DNA of 36,017 nt from an uncultured Victivallis sp. (GTDB taxonomy: Bacteria > Verrucomicrobiota > Lentisphaeria > Victivallales > Victivallaceae), in assembly GCF_944391105.1 (NCBI RefSeq), contig NZ_CALXSK010000044.1:1-36017 (forward strand), written 5' to 3'. Under the pieces are notes generated by a model. That model had not been told where the DNA came from. It ran no database searches and saw only the letters and a program-made list of their open reading frames with translations. The position numbers were made by a program, and so were the translations under genes. The stretch's first letter is position 1, and every line of letters starts with the position of its first letter. Of the stretch, positions 16,091 to 24,823 are shown in pieces.

Positions 16091-19000
16091 ATGCGACAGG
16101 AAGAGATGAAACTGTACCTTGACCGCTGCCAGCGCTTTCTGCGGCGCTGCGAGCCGGATCTGCTTTCCGACGCGCGGGAGATTCAGGCGGAGTTCGCACA
16201 CAGCAAAGAGCCGGTCCGCTGGGTCGACCGGCTGAAGCTGCAGTATAAGCCGATCAAGACCGGCGAAGACTGGGGCGAGGCGTGGGACAGCGCCTGGTTC
16301 CATCTCACGGCGGAGCTCCCGGAAGCGTGGAAGGGAAAACCGGTCGCGATGCAGCTGAATCTCTCCGGAGAAAGTCTCGTGTTCGACGCGGAAGGCGTTC
16401 CGGCGTTCGCACTGACCGGAAACAGCGTCATCAATGCGCACTACACGAAGGAATACTGCCAGTTCCCGCCGGATTTTCTGAAGGACGGGCGGCTGGATCT
16501 TTACGTGGAGGCGGCCGCAAATTCGCTGTTCGGCGTATTTATGGATGAGGAACCGCACCGGCTCATCGAAAAGCCGGAGGGGTATTTCCCCGGCAAGGTC
16601 AAGACGATGCGGATCGGTCTCTTCAATACCGAGCTCTGGCACATGCGGATCGAGCTGGAGCTGCTGTTGAATTATTATGAGACGCTTCCCGAGAACGACT
16701 ACCGCCGCCGCAAGCTGCTCGCAGCCATGAACGAGGCGGTCAACGCCTATGCCGACGATCCGGCCAACGCGGCGGCGGCGCGCAGGCCGCTTGCAAAAAT
16801 GCTTTCTCTTCCGGCGCTCGGGTCGGCGATGAAGGCGAGCCTGGTCGGTCATGCGCATATCGATACGGGGTGGCTCTGGCCGGTGCGGGAGACGATCCGC
16901 AAGTGTGCGCGCACGTTCGCCAATCAGCTCGACATGATGGAGAAATATCCGGGATATGTGTTCGGCGCCTCGCAGCCGCAGCACTACGCGTTCGTGAAGG
17001 AGCATTATCCCGAACTTTACGAAAAGATCCGCCGTCGCGTGGCCGAAGGGCGCTGGGAGCTTCAGGGCGGCATGTGGGTCGAGGCCGACTGCAATCTGAT
17101 TTCCGGCGAGTCGATGGTCCGGCAGTTCCTGCACGGCAAGAACTTCTACATGGACGAGTTCGGGTTTGACGTGAAGAATCTCTGGATTCCGGACGTGTTC
17201 GGCTACTCGGCCGCGCTGCCGCAGATCATCCGGAAGAGCGGCTGCGATTTCTTCCTGACGCAGAAGATTTCGTGGAATCAGTTCAACCGCTTTCCGCACA
17301 ACACGTTTTTCTGGGAGGGCATCGACGGATCCGAAGTTCTGACCCACTTCCCGCCGGAGGACACCTACAATGCGTTTGTGCTGCCGACGGAACTCTGCGC
17401 GGCGCAGAACCGCTTCAAGGAGTCGGATCAGCTCGATGAGTTCATCAGCCTTTTCGGCATCGGCGACGGCGGCGGCGGTCCGAAGGAAGAGCACCTGGAA
17501 CGCGCTCTGCTGCTCGAAAATATGGAGGGAATGCCGAAGGTCAAGTTCGGCCGCGCCGACAAGTTCTTCGAGCGTCTCGCCGCGAGCGACGCCGTGAAGA
17601 ACCGCAAACTCTGCCGCTGGGTCGGTGAGTTGTACCTGGAGATGCACCGCGGTACGCTGACCACGCAGGCCCGCACGAAGCGCAACAACCGCAAACTCGA
17701 ACAGCTTCTGACAGCGACCGAGTTTATCTGCTCGATGGCTCCGGTTTCGGAGTATCCGGCGGCTGAGCTCGACAAGGCGTGGAAGACGCTTCTCATCAAT
17801 CAGTTCCATGATATCATCCCGGGATCTTCCATCGGGAAGGTCTATGCCGTGACCGAGAAGCAGCATGCGGAACTCTTCGAGGTGTGCGGCCGTCTCATCG
17901 CCCGGGCGGCGGAATTGATCACGGTTCCGGAGTCGGATGCGCTGACGCTCGTCAACACGCTTTCGACGCCGTACACGAATCCGGTCGAACTGCCGGAGGA
18001 TTGGGCCGACTGCGAAATCACCGATCTTGCCGGAAACGCCGTCGAAGTTCAGGGGCGTCGCGCGGCCGGGATGATTCCGGCTTCCGGTGCCGCGGTCTGG
18101 AAACGCGGCGCGAAACGCGCAGCCGCCGTTGAGGAGAGTCACTCCCTGGTGCTGGAGAACCTGCTGGTCCGGTATGAGTTCGACGCCCGCGGAGAACTTG
18201 TTCGCGCCTTTGACAAAGAGGCCGATTGCGAGACGCTTCGCCCCGGCGAAAACGGCAACGTCTTCAATCTCTACGTCGACCGTCCGAACACCTTTGAGGC
18301 GTGGGATGTGGATTTGTTCTACGAGCAGGAACAGCGGACCGGTGCGGAACTGATTTCGCATTCAAAGCGTGTTTCCGGTTCGGTCGAGTCGACGCTTTCA
18401 TTCGAGTGGAAGGTTGGAAACGCCTCGTTTATCCGGCAGACGGTCCGTCTTGCGGCGAACTCGAAGCGGCTCGACTTCGAAACGGAGGTCGACTGGCACG
18501 AATCGCGCCGCATGCTCCGCGTGAATTTCCCGGTGGCGGTCAGCGCCGGCGAGGCCGCATTTGAAATCCAGTACGGCTATGTGAAGCGCCCGACCCATTC
18601 GAACACGAGCTGGGATATGGCGAAATTCGAGGTCGTGGGGCATCGTTACGTCGATTTCTCCGCCGGGAAATACGGTGTCGCGATGTTGACCGACTGCAAG
18701 TACGGTTACCGTACAAACGAAGGGAACCTTGATCTGTGTTTGCTGCGTTCGCCGAAATATCCGGACTGGAATGCCGATCAGGGACGCCAGGTGTTCACTT
18801 ACGCCTATCTGCCCCATGTCGGAGCCCTTGCCGAATCGAATGTCTGGAGCGAGGCCGCGCAGCTGAACCGCCCCCCGCTGCAGTTTGCCGGCCGCCGGCT
18901 GACCGCGGAAGTGCCGTTCTCGGTGCTGGGCGGATCCGTTTCTCTTGAGGTTGTCAAGAAGGCGGAGAAGAGCGACGATCTCGTGATCCGGCTCGTGGAG

Positions 19001-19177
19001 ACCGCAGGGTCGGCTTCGCGCACCCGGCTCTGCACAACGCTGAAAGATGTCCGGCTCATCGAGACCAACCTCATCGAATGGGAAGAGCTTGATTCCCGCG
19101 AGTTCCGGAACGGCGAAGTCGAACTCGACTTCCGGCCGTTCGACATCCGCACCTTCAAGGTGCGCCGGACACGCTGA
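16091..19177 (+). CDS. GH38 alpha-mannosidase
   Basis: Glycoside hydrolase family 38 retaining alpha-mannosidase, 1028 residues, the usual size for bacterial and class II enzymes. The catalytic domain starts near residue 250 with GHAHIDTGWLWP, whose His and Asp (H256, D258) bind the active-site zinc. The nucleophile is Asp368 in LWIPDVFGYSAALPQ, and NQFHDIIPGSSI supplies a further zinc ligand. The N-terminal 240 residues are a beta-sandwich cap and the C-terminal third is the usual beta-sandwich domains. No signal peptide, so it probably acts in the cytoplasm on imported mannosides. ATG 16091 has AAGGAG 4 bp upstream. Monocistronic, with its own promoter and dyad, closed by a strong terminator. 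Confidence 0.93.
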   Translation: MRQEEMKLYLDRCQRFLRRCEPDLLSDAREIQAEFAHSKEPVRWVDRLKLQYKPIKTGEDWGEAWDSAWFHLTAELPEAWKGKPVAMQLNLSGESLVFDAEGVPAFALTGNSVINAHYTKEYCQFPPDFLKDGRLDLYVEAAANSLFGVFMDEEPHRLIEKPEGYFPGKVKTMRIGLFNTELWHMRIELELLLNYYETLPENDYRRRKLLAAMNEAVNAYADDPANAAAARRPLAKMLSLPALGSAMKASLVGHAHIDTGWLWPVRETIRKCARTFANQLDMMEKYPGYVFGASQPQHYAFVKEHYPELYEKIRRRVAEGRWELQGGMWVEADCNLISGESMVRQFLHGKNFYMDEFGFDVKNLWIPDVFGYSAALPQIIRKSGCDFFLTQKISWNQFNRFPHNTFFWEGIDGSEVLTHFPPEDTYNAFVLPTELCAAQNRFKESDQLDEFISLFGIGDGGGGPKEEHLERALLLENMEGMPKVKFGRADKFFERLAASDAVKNRKLCRWVGELYLEMHRGTLTTQARTKRNNRKLEQLLTATEFICSMAPVSEYPAAELDKAWKTLLINQFHDIIPGSSIGKVYAVTEKQHAELFEVCGRLIARAAELITVPESDALTLVNTLSTPYTNPVELPEDWADCEITDLAGNAVEVQGRRAAGMIPASGAAVWKRGAKRAAAVEESHSLVLENLLVRYEFDARGELVRAFDKEADCETLRPGENGNVFNLYVDRPNTFEAWDVDLFYEQEQRTGAELISHSKRVSGSVESTLSFEWKVGNASFIRQTVRLAANSKRLDFETEVDWHESRRMLRVNFPVAVSAGEAAFEIQYGYVKRPTHSNTSWDMAKFEVVGHRYVDFSAGKYGVAMLTDCKYGYRTNEGNLDLCLLRSPKYPDWNADQGRQVFTYAYLPHVGALAESNVWSEAAQLNRPPLQFAGRRLTAEVPFSVLGGSVSLEVVKKAEKSDDLVIRLVETAGSASRTRLCTTLKDVRLIETNLIEWEELDSREFRNGEVELDFRPFDIRTFKVRRTR

Positions 19178-19190
19178 ACATCATACACAT

Positions 19191-19238
19191 CAGGCCGTCC
19201 GCAAACCGGAGAACGATTTGCGGACGGCCTGTTTTTTT
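19191..19238 (+). terminator. Strong intrinsic terminator after the GH38 gene
   Basis: A perfect 15-bp stem (19191-19205 with 19217-19231), an 11-base loop and seven T (19232-19238). It lies between the GH38 gene and the convergent GH36 gene. The T tract is only on the plus-strand side, so it mainly serves the GH38 transcript. Confidence 0.93.
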
Positions 19239-19246
19239 CTTTGCTT

Positions 19247-21346
19247 TTACCGGTTGGCGAGCCCGATTCTAACCACCCGGCCGCTCATGGCGGCAGGCGC
19301 GTCGAGCCGGAACTCGTTCCCGACGATCGAGGCGGTTCCCGTTCCCGGCGCGGCAAATTCTTCGAGAATCCGCCATTCGCCGTTCGCAGGCAGACGGAAT
19401 GCGATCTGCGAAGGCGGATCATTGAATACGTGCAGGAAGAGCGCTGCCTCCGTGCCGTCCGCGCTGCGGCGGATCAGGAGCTGGTTCCCGCGCAGCTGCC
19501 GCCATGCCGGTCCCATCATCGTTGCGAGTCTGCTGGAACCGTGTTTCAATACCGGAACGAGCCGGCGGTAGAACTCCATCGCCCGGCAGGTCAGTTCCCA
19601 CTGTTCCGGGGACAGCCCGAGAACGTCCCCCGAGAGGCAGAACCGTCCGAGCATGGCCGATGAGAGAATGTATGCAAGTTTCTTCTGATCGTGTTCGGGT
19701 TTCACAACGGCCCAGATCTGACACTGACGCGGCAGCATGAGCCGGTGGAGCGACCCCGCGATCACCGGAATTTCCGGCTCCTCATGCGCGTCCGAAAACG
19801 AAGACATCGAACTCAGAGCGAACATCGACGGCTCCAGCCGGTGGCCGCCCGAGGAGCAGTTTTCAATCACGAGCCCCGGGTTGGCTTCGCGCAGACGCCG
19901 GAACATCCGACAGGTTCCGAGCACCTGACGCCGCAGCCCTTCTCCGGGGGAGTCCGGATCGTCGCAGCCGAAGCCGACGGTCTCGTTGTAGTCGACCTTT
20001 ACATAGCCGAACCCGTTCTTCCGCAGCATCTGGACAACTCGCTCCTCCAGATAGGCCACCGCTTCCGGATCATTCAGATTCCAGAAATGACGATCAGGGA
20101 AGATCGGAATTCCGTCGAGCGTGAGATGATGCTTCTCCTGCTCCGTGAATGCCCGGCTGCCCGGGCCGCACACTTCGAATTCAAACCAGATTCCGGGACG
20201 GAAACCGCGTTCGCGCAGCCGCTCAGCCGTCGCCTGGATCCCGTCCGGGAAGAGTTCGCCGCTCGGAATCCAGTCCCCCTGCGAGTTGAACCATTCCGTG
20301 CCGGGCGTCTTGAACCATCCGGCGTCGATCACAAAGTAACGCACCGGAGTTCCCCGGAGCTTATCGGCGATCGCAAGGATGCTCTTTTCGGTCGGATTCC
20401 CCCAGGTCGTACACCATTCGTTGAAGATGATCGGCAGCTCCTCCTCGGATTCCGGCACGTCGAGTCGTGCCTCCTGCTCCGCGAGCAGCCGTTCGCACAG
20501 CGCCTCGAATCCCCCGGTGGAACACGCAAGGAACGCTTCCGGCGCGGAGAAACTCTCCCCGGGCGCGATGGTTTTGCTCCAATGGCCGAATTCGCGGTCC
20601 GCCAGCCCGCCGGAGAGACTGAAACTGAAGTTGCGGCGGCGCGAAAACTCGATCTGCCACGATCCGGCCCAGGCGAGCTGAACTCCGTAAAAGAGTCCGG
20701 CCGCGGTGTCCTCCACTGCCGCGAACGGATGAAATCCACGTACCGGCATGGTGCCGATCTGTCCGAACCGTTCGCAGTTGATCGAGTGTCCGCTCCAAGA
20801 GCGTTCCAGATGGAGCGCTTCGGCCGTGTCGCAGACATGATACCCCTCCGCACTCCAGTTCGAGCGGAAGCGGTGCAGCTTGATCCGGCCGGACTGCTGC
20901 TCCGCCGTTTCCGGACCGATGCCCCCGATCGCGAAACTTTCGATCATGTCAAGCACGACCGGCCGGTCCGACAAATTGCGGAATTCGATCCGCACGGTGA
21001 AAACCGGCGTTTCGTTCCGCCAGGAGAGGCGGTGAATCAATTCGTATCCGCGCGGATCTGCGAGAGTGGTGACGATCTCCCGGTCGCCGACTTTCTGGTC
21101 GCGAAAGCGGAATGACTCGGTCGAGCCGTTCTCCCGCATCGTACGTCCCGCCCCGAAGCCGCAGGTATTGTGGTCGCCGCGGATCTTGACTTCCGCCAGC
21201 GGCACGGGCGACTCCTCCGGAACCGTTTCCCGGTCGGGAGCTCCGGCGGAAGCAAGGGTCAGTTCCACCCGGCCGCTTTTCGGATCGTGCCGATAGCGGA
21301 GCTCCGTGTCTCCGACCGGAAAACGGGAAAGTTCCACGATGCTCAT
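19247..21346 (-). CDS. GH36 alpha-galactosidase
   Basis: Family 36 retaining alpha-galactosidase of 699 residues. It has an N-terminal beta-supersandwich, then a (beta/alpha)8 barrel from about residue 300 with FVIDAGWF. The nucleophile is Asp452 in YVKVDYN, ENCSSGG lies at 495-501, and the acid/base is probably Asp519 in SSFSDAHE. A beta-sandwich C-terminal domain ends the protein. No signal peptide is seen, so it probably acts on imported raffinose-type or galactomannan-derived oligosaccharides, complementing the neighbouring alpha-mannosidase. ATG 21346 is preceded by AAGGAG. It lies 18 bp after the secreted unknown gene, so it is probably the last gene of the reverse unit beginning at 24211. 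Confidence 0.93.
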   Translation of the reverse strand: MSIVELSRFPVGDTELRYRHDPKSGRVELTLASAGAPDRETVPEESPVPLAEVKIRGDHNTCGFGAGRTMRENGSTESFRFRDQKVGDREIVTTLADPRGYELIHRLSWRNETPVFTVRIEFRNLSDRPVVLDMIESFAIGGIGPETAEQQSGRIKLHRFRSNWSAEGYHVCDTAEALHLERSWSGHSINCERFGQIGTMPVRGFHPFAAVEDTAAGLFYGVQLAWAGSWQIEFSRRRNFSFSLSGGLADREFGHWSKTIAPGESFSAPEAFLACSTGGFEALCERLLAEQEARLDVPESEEELPIIFNEWCTTWGNPTEKSILAIADKLRGTPVRYFVIDAGWFKTPGTEWFNSQGDWIPSGELFPDGIQATAERLRERGFRPGIWFEFEVCGPGSRAFTEQEKHHLTLDGIPIFPDRHFWNLNDPEAVAYLEERVVQMLRKNGFGYVKVDYNETVGFGCDDPDSPGEGLRRQVLGTCRMFRRLREANPGLVIENCSSGGHRLEPSMFALSSMSSFSDAHEEPEIPVIAGSLHRLMLPRQCQIWAVVKPEHDQKKLAYILSSAMLGRFCLSGDVLGLSPEQWELTCRAMEFYRRLVPVLKHGSSRLATMMGPAWRQLRGNQLLIRRSADGTEAALFLHVFNDPPSQIAFRLPANGEWRILEEFAAPGTGTASIVGNEFRLDAPAAMSGRVVRIGLANR

Positions 21347-21364
21347 GAGTTACATCTCCTTCGT

Positions 21365-22336
21365 TCAGAGGTCTTTCCCCAGGTCGACCAGCCCCGGCGC
21401 CGCAGGCGCTTTCGGTGGCGGGGCCGAATTTCCGGTCGCGGCGGCATCTTCTTCCGAAAGCAGATCGGCGGCCTTGACCAGACCCGCGCTCGGATCGGCG
21501 AAGTCGACCCCCGCACGGGCGGTTTCTCCGCCGACAAGCGTGACGATTCCGGTGTCCGGGTTGCGGAACAGCATCGGGATCGTACTGGAGATTTTGCGAT
21601 ACTGGTTCGCGACCGGCTTGCCGTCAACGGAGAAGGCCAGGTACTGGAACACTTTCGGCGAAAGCGGCATGAGCAGATGAATCCGGCTGAGCATGTCCAC
21701 CTGAACCGAGAACCGCTCGTAGCCGACCGCTTTGCCGATCCGGATGACGGAGTAGATTTTCTTGCTGTCTTCGATCACAAGATAATAGGCTTTCGTCGCA
21801 CCTTCCGTGATCGAGCGGATGTTGTAGGTGCGCTCGACCGAAACCGCGTTCGGATCCCCCTGCGGATTCAGGTCCGGAACGCCGACGGTCTGTTTCCAGA
21901 CCGAGATTCCGGGCTCGACGTTGAATTTCAGATCCACGGTTTTGTATTCGCTCGGCAGCATCGAGTGCGAGACGTAGGCGTGAACCCGGTAGACCCCCGT
22001 CCGGTCAAGCTGGTAGTAACGGTTGATCGGCACAATCATGCGCTTGATCTGCCCCGGCTCCAGAACCAGGCCGCGCACGGACAGTTCCATCCCCGGCCGT
22101 TTGGGCACGATGTTTCCGCGCTGGTCGGTTACTTCGAACAGGATGTAGCCCTGGAGTTTCGGGTTCTTGCCGAAGAGCAGCGGCCGGGCGGTGTCGTTTC
22201 TCAGCGTGACGCATGCGTAGATCGGTTCGAACTGGATATAGTTGGTGCGGTTCAGCGTGAGATCCATGCCGATTTGCGCCGACGCGGTCAGCACCGCGCC
22301 GCAGATGAGAAGAGCTTGGCAGATGATTTTGATCAT
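21365..22336 (-). CDS. Secreted protein of unknown function
   Basis: A 323-residue protein I cannot assign to a family. Residues 1-22 are a signal peptide (MIKIICQALLICGAVLTASA), so it is exported. The first half reads like beta-sandwich domains found in surface or periplasmic proteins (NYIQFEPIYACVTLRNDTARPLLFG, LVLEPGQIKRMIVPINRYYQL, GVYRVHAYVSHSML). The C-terminus is a low-complexity Pro/Ala-rich tail. ATG 22336 is chosen for the CAGGAG site just upstream and overlaps the heptosyltransferase stop by 4 bp (ATGA), so the two are coupled. It may help the envelope or polysaccharide role suggested by that neighbour; this is inference from position only. Confidence 0.7.
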   Translation of the reverse strand: MIKIICQALLICGAVLTASAQIGMDLTLNRTNYIQFEPIYACVTLRNDTARPLLFGKNPKLQGYILFEVTDQRGNIVPKRPGMELSVRGLVLEPGQIKRMIVPINRYYQLDRTGVYRVHAYVSHSMLPSEYKTVDLKFNVEPGISVWKQTVGVPDLNPQGDPNAVSVERTYNIRSITEGATKAYYLVIEDSKKIYSVIRIGKAVGYERFSVQVDMLSRIHLLMPLSPKVFQYLAFSVDGKPVANQYRKISSTIPMLFRNPDTGIVTLVGGETARAGVDFADPSAGLVKAADLLSEEDAAATGNSAPPPKAPAAPGLVDLGKDL

Positions 22337-23382
22337 GTTGTTTCTCCTGTTGCCAGAGTTTGGATGCAATCGTTGGCGATACGGGCAGCGTCAAGCCGGT
22401 GGCAGGCGGGGGGCGCTTCCGGACAGTTCCGTTTCAGACAGCCCAGGCATGCCACGTCCGCCCGATAGATTCGATGATTCCCGCCGTAGGGCCCGGTTCT
22501 GGCCGGATCGGTCGGCCCGAAAAAACCGAACACCGGCTTCCGCAGGGCAGCCGCGGCGTGCATCGGACCGGAGTCATTGCTCAGAACCAGCCGCGAAGAA
22601 CGCAGCAGTTCCATCATGACCCCGAGCGAGGTTTTCCCGGTCAGGTCGAGCAGCGGAACTTCGCTGCCCGCCGCCTGCCGGATCTCCGCCGCGGCCGGCG
22701 CGTCGCCGGCCGCACCGACGACGGCGAATACACACTCCGGCACTTCGGCGTGAATGCGCCGGATCACCTCGGCGAACAACGCGGGCGGAAAGGTTTTGGT
22801 TTTCCAGCGGCTTCCCGGCAGCAGAGCGACAAGCTGCTTCGGAAACGGCACAACCAGTTCCCGGAGTTTTGCCGCATTCTGCGGATTTTCCGGCAGAAAC
22901 GGTTCGGGAACCGGATCGGAGCGGCCGAAGAGCGCGTTGACCAGATTCACATTGCGTTCCACCGCGTGTCCCGCCGGGACATCGAACGCGAGACGGTATC
23001 CGAGTTTTGCCGCCGGTTCGCGCGGATGTGCGAACCCCGCCACCGGCCCCCCGCTGGCCGCCGTCGCGAAAATCGCGCTTCGGACAAGTCCCTGAAAATC
23101 GATGATCAGATCGTAACGCCGACGCCGGAGCTCTTTCACCAGATGCGCGAATTCCGGAATCAGCGTCAGCGGCCGGCCGAGCCGCTTGCGGTTGAACAAT
23201 ATCCGGTGCGTGACCGGGAACGGACTGTAGTCGAGAATCTCCGCAAAAGCCGGATGCACAAGATAGTCCAGTTCGGCTTCCGGGCACTCCCTGCGCAGCA
23301 GTTCCAGTGCAGGAAATACGTGGAGGATATCCCCCAGACTGCTCGGCTTGATCGCCAGAATCCGTTTGATTTCGCTCTTCAC
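22333..23382 (-). CDS. Glycosyltransferase family 9 (heptosyltransferase-like)
   Basis: A 349-residue GT9 enzyme of the LPS heptosyltransferase I/II group, transferring a sugar from an ADP-heptose-type donor onto lipid A-core or a related acceptor at the inner face of the membrane. The N-terminal acceptor domain begins IKRILAIKPSSLGDILHVFPAL, the classic GT9 start. The C-terminal donor domain has LLPGSRWKTKTFP, LLDLTGKTSLG and LSNDSGPMHAAAAL followed by FGFFGPTDPARTGPYG. A Cys-rich ending (CLGCLKRNCPEAPPAC) is also common in this family. The GTG start has no strong ribosome site, and it lies 25 bp after the metallophosphoesterase stop. It implies an LPS-like outer membrane. Confidence 0.9.
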   Translation of the reverse strand: MKSEIKRILAIKPSSLGDILHVFPALELLRRECPEAELDYLVHPAFAEILDYSPFPVTHRILFNRKRLGRPLTLIPEFAHLVKELRRRRYDLIIDFQGLVRSAIFATAASGGPVAGFAHPREPAAKLGYRLAFDVPAGHAVERNVNLVNALFGRSDPVPEPFLPENPQNAAKLRELVVPFPKQLVALLPGSRWKTKTFPPALFAEVIRRIHAEVPECVFAVVGAAGDAPAAAEIRQAAGSEVPLLDLTGKTSLGVMMELLRSSRLVLSNDSGPMHAAAALRKPVFGFFGPTDPARTGPYGGNHRIYRADVACLGCLKRNCPEAPPACHRLDAARIANDCIQTLATGETT

Positions 23383-23407
23383 TTGTCAGAACAAGGTCGC
23401 GTGAAGC

Positions 23408-24211
23408 TCAGCTGCCCATCGCGAGGCGGGTCGCAAGACGCTCCGGCAGGCCCGCGTCGATGATTTTCTGCTGCTGCCGGGCGATATCGTAGGGCAGCCG
23501 GTAACGCGTGACATAACGTGCCACAGTGTCGAGCACGGCGAAACTCGCCCGCGGATCGCGGTTGCGCGGCTGGCCGATGCTGCCGATGTTGAAGAGATAT
23601 TTGTATCCGATCTTGATCTCGACCGGCAGTTCGTCGGCGAGGGTGTAGTCGAAATTGTCGTCCTCAAGTTCCGGGTTGTAGTTCCACTCCTCGATCTCGT
23701 CGATATGACTTGAGATCGGCTTTTTGCAGAACGCGACCGGCACATGCGAGTGGCCGCAGAAGCAGAGCGACGTGAACTGATAGTTGAAGTTGTCGGCCGC
23801 GTGATGAGCGTCGAAGATGTATCCCCAGTTTTCCGGCGAATCAAGCGTGGCGTGAACGAGCGTGGTGTTGCACCCCTGCAGGGTCGCGCGGAACGGGGCG
23901 CTGCCGATCCAGGCACGTTCGTTTTCATCGAGGTGGGCGCGCGTCCATTCAACGGCTCGTTTGGCGTGGGGGTTGAAGCCGGAGATTTCGATGTCGCCGT
24001 TGGCCGTGTACTCATCGTGATTGCCGCGAACCCGGGCGACGCAGTTCAGCTCGTACACCGTGCGCACACACAGTTGCGGATCGGCGTTGTATCCGACGAT
24101 GTCGCCGAGCGAAACATAATGGTCGACTTCGAGTTCCCTGCACTTTTCAAGCACCACCTTCAACGCGTCATAGTTGGCGTGGATGTCGCTCAGAATCGCA
24201 TATTTAGCCAT
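23408..24211 (-). CDS. Metallophosphoesterase (calcineurin-like, YfcE/MJ0912 type)
   Basis: A 267-residue phosphodiesterase with the metal-ligand blocks AILSDIHANYDAL (5-17), VSLGDIVGYNADP, RGNHDEY, LVHATLDSP and CFCGHSHVP. This is the compact MPE_2/YfcE-like form and differs from the SbcD-like enzyme at 9987-10739. Substrates in the family range from cyclic nucleotides to artificial diesters, so none is assigned. ATG 24211 has a GGGG-rich site upstream. It heads the reverse unit with GT9, the secreted unknown and GH36, and has a plausible promoter at 24308-24336. Confidence 0.85.
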   Translation of the reverse strand: MAKYAILSDIHANYDALKVVLEKCRELEVDHYVSLGDIVGYNADPQLCVRTVYELNCVARVRGNHDEYTANGDIEISGFNPHAKRAVEWTRAHLDENERAWIGSAPFRATLQGCNTTLVHATLDSPENWGYIFDAHHAADNFNYQFTSLCFCGHSHVPVAFCKKPISSHIDEIEEWNYNPELEDDNFDYTLADELPVEIKIGYKYLFNIGSIGQPRNRDPRASFAVLDTVARYVTRYRLPYDIARQQQKIIDAGLPERLATRLAMGS

Positions 24212-24307
24212 CTTACCCCACTTCTCCGGACTGTTTCCCGGCGCGGGAGGCGTCAGGGGGTGCTCCCCCTTCTTCCCGCACCGTCCGCCGCCGAAATCCG
24301 GCGCGGA

Positions 24308-24336
24308 TTTTTATCTGAAAATACGAAATACCGCAA
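24308..24336 (-). promoter_or_regulatory. Candidate promoter of the metallophosphoesterase-GT9 unit
   Basis: On the minus strand TTGCGG (24336-24331), a 17-bp spacer and TAAAAA (24313-24308), directly downstream of the RNase P RNA 3' end. The leader to ATG 24211 would be about 90 bases. The hexamers are imperfect; read-through from rnpB is an alternative. Confidence 0.35.
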
Positions 24337-24343
24337 CAGGGGC

Positions 24344-24706
24344 ACGTCGACTGCTGTAAGCCGGATTCTGTCCTCCGCCCGAGGCGGATGGGCAATCATC
24401 TGTCTGTGCGACCAGAACCCGGGGTTCATAACGCCGCGAGCAACGGCTCACCCTCTATTTGGTCTTGCTGCGGGAGGGGTTTACCATGCGGCACCGCTCT
24501 CGCTGACGCGCCCGGTGGGCTCTTACCCCACCTTTTCACCCTTACCCGGATGTATCCGGGCGGTATCCTTTCTGTTGCACTGGCCTTCCTGCGGCGTATT
24601 GTCCGCAGTATCCTTCTTTTCAAAAGGACTCCCCGCTCTATGCAGTCCGGACTTTCCTCAGCCGGAATGTTTGTGACACCCGGCCGCGATTGCCCGCAAT
24701 CGACGT
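24344..24706 (-). ncRNA. rnpB: RNase P RNA (bacterial class A-like)
   Basis: Catalytic RNA of ribonuclease P, which matures tRNA 5' ends. On the minus strand it carries the conserved 5' core GAGGAAAGTCCGGACT (near 24662), the inner block GCAAGACCAAATAGAGGGTG (near 24455) and the 3' core ACAGAATCCGGCTTA (near 24365). The 5' end ACGTCGA pairs with the 3' end TCGACGT, giving helix P1 and fixing the ends at about 24706 and 24344 (roughly 363 nt, normal). The promoter upstream predicts a start within a few bases of this 5' end. No U-tract terminator was found after the 3' end. The 612-bp gap between flanking genes is mostly this RNA. Confidence 0.95.
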
Positions 24707-24716
24707 ACCTTCTGTT

Positions 24717-24744
24717 AATATAATCATCTCCGTGGAATATACAA
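24717..24744 (-). promoter_or_regulatory. Promoter of rnpB
   Basis: On the minus strand TTGTAT (24744-24739), a 16-bp spacer and TATATT (24722-24717), with the predicted start near 24710. This agrees with the RNase P RNA 5' end inferred independently from helix P1 pairing. Confidence 0.65.
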
Positions 24745-24788
24745 GTGCCGAACCGTTTTTTTTGCATCGGGAAGCGGAGGTTTTCTCC

Positions 24789-24817
24789 TTGCAATCGCGT
24801 TTCGGCTGGAGTATATT
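24789..24817 (+). promoter_or_regulatory. Promoter of the GT-C-like membrane protein gene
   Basis: TTGCAA (24789-24794), 17 bp, TATATT (24812-24817). The predicted start falls at or within a base or two of ATG 24824, leaving essentially no leader. It is divergent from the rnpB promoter, with about 44 bp between the two -35 boxes. Confidence 0.75.
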
Positions 24818-24823
24818 CTAAGG

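Noticed and set aside
15821..18361. Minus-strand open frame of 846 codons opposite the GH38 gene
   Set aside because: It reads through the cysK promoter region and mirrors a well-supported mannosidase; no motif seen.
24290..24313. Short AAATCCG/CGGATTT hairpin with T residues downstream of rnpB
   Set aside because: The T run is on the plus-strand side while rnpB and the next gene read minus, so it is not their terminator; the stem is also short.
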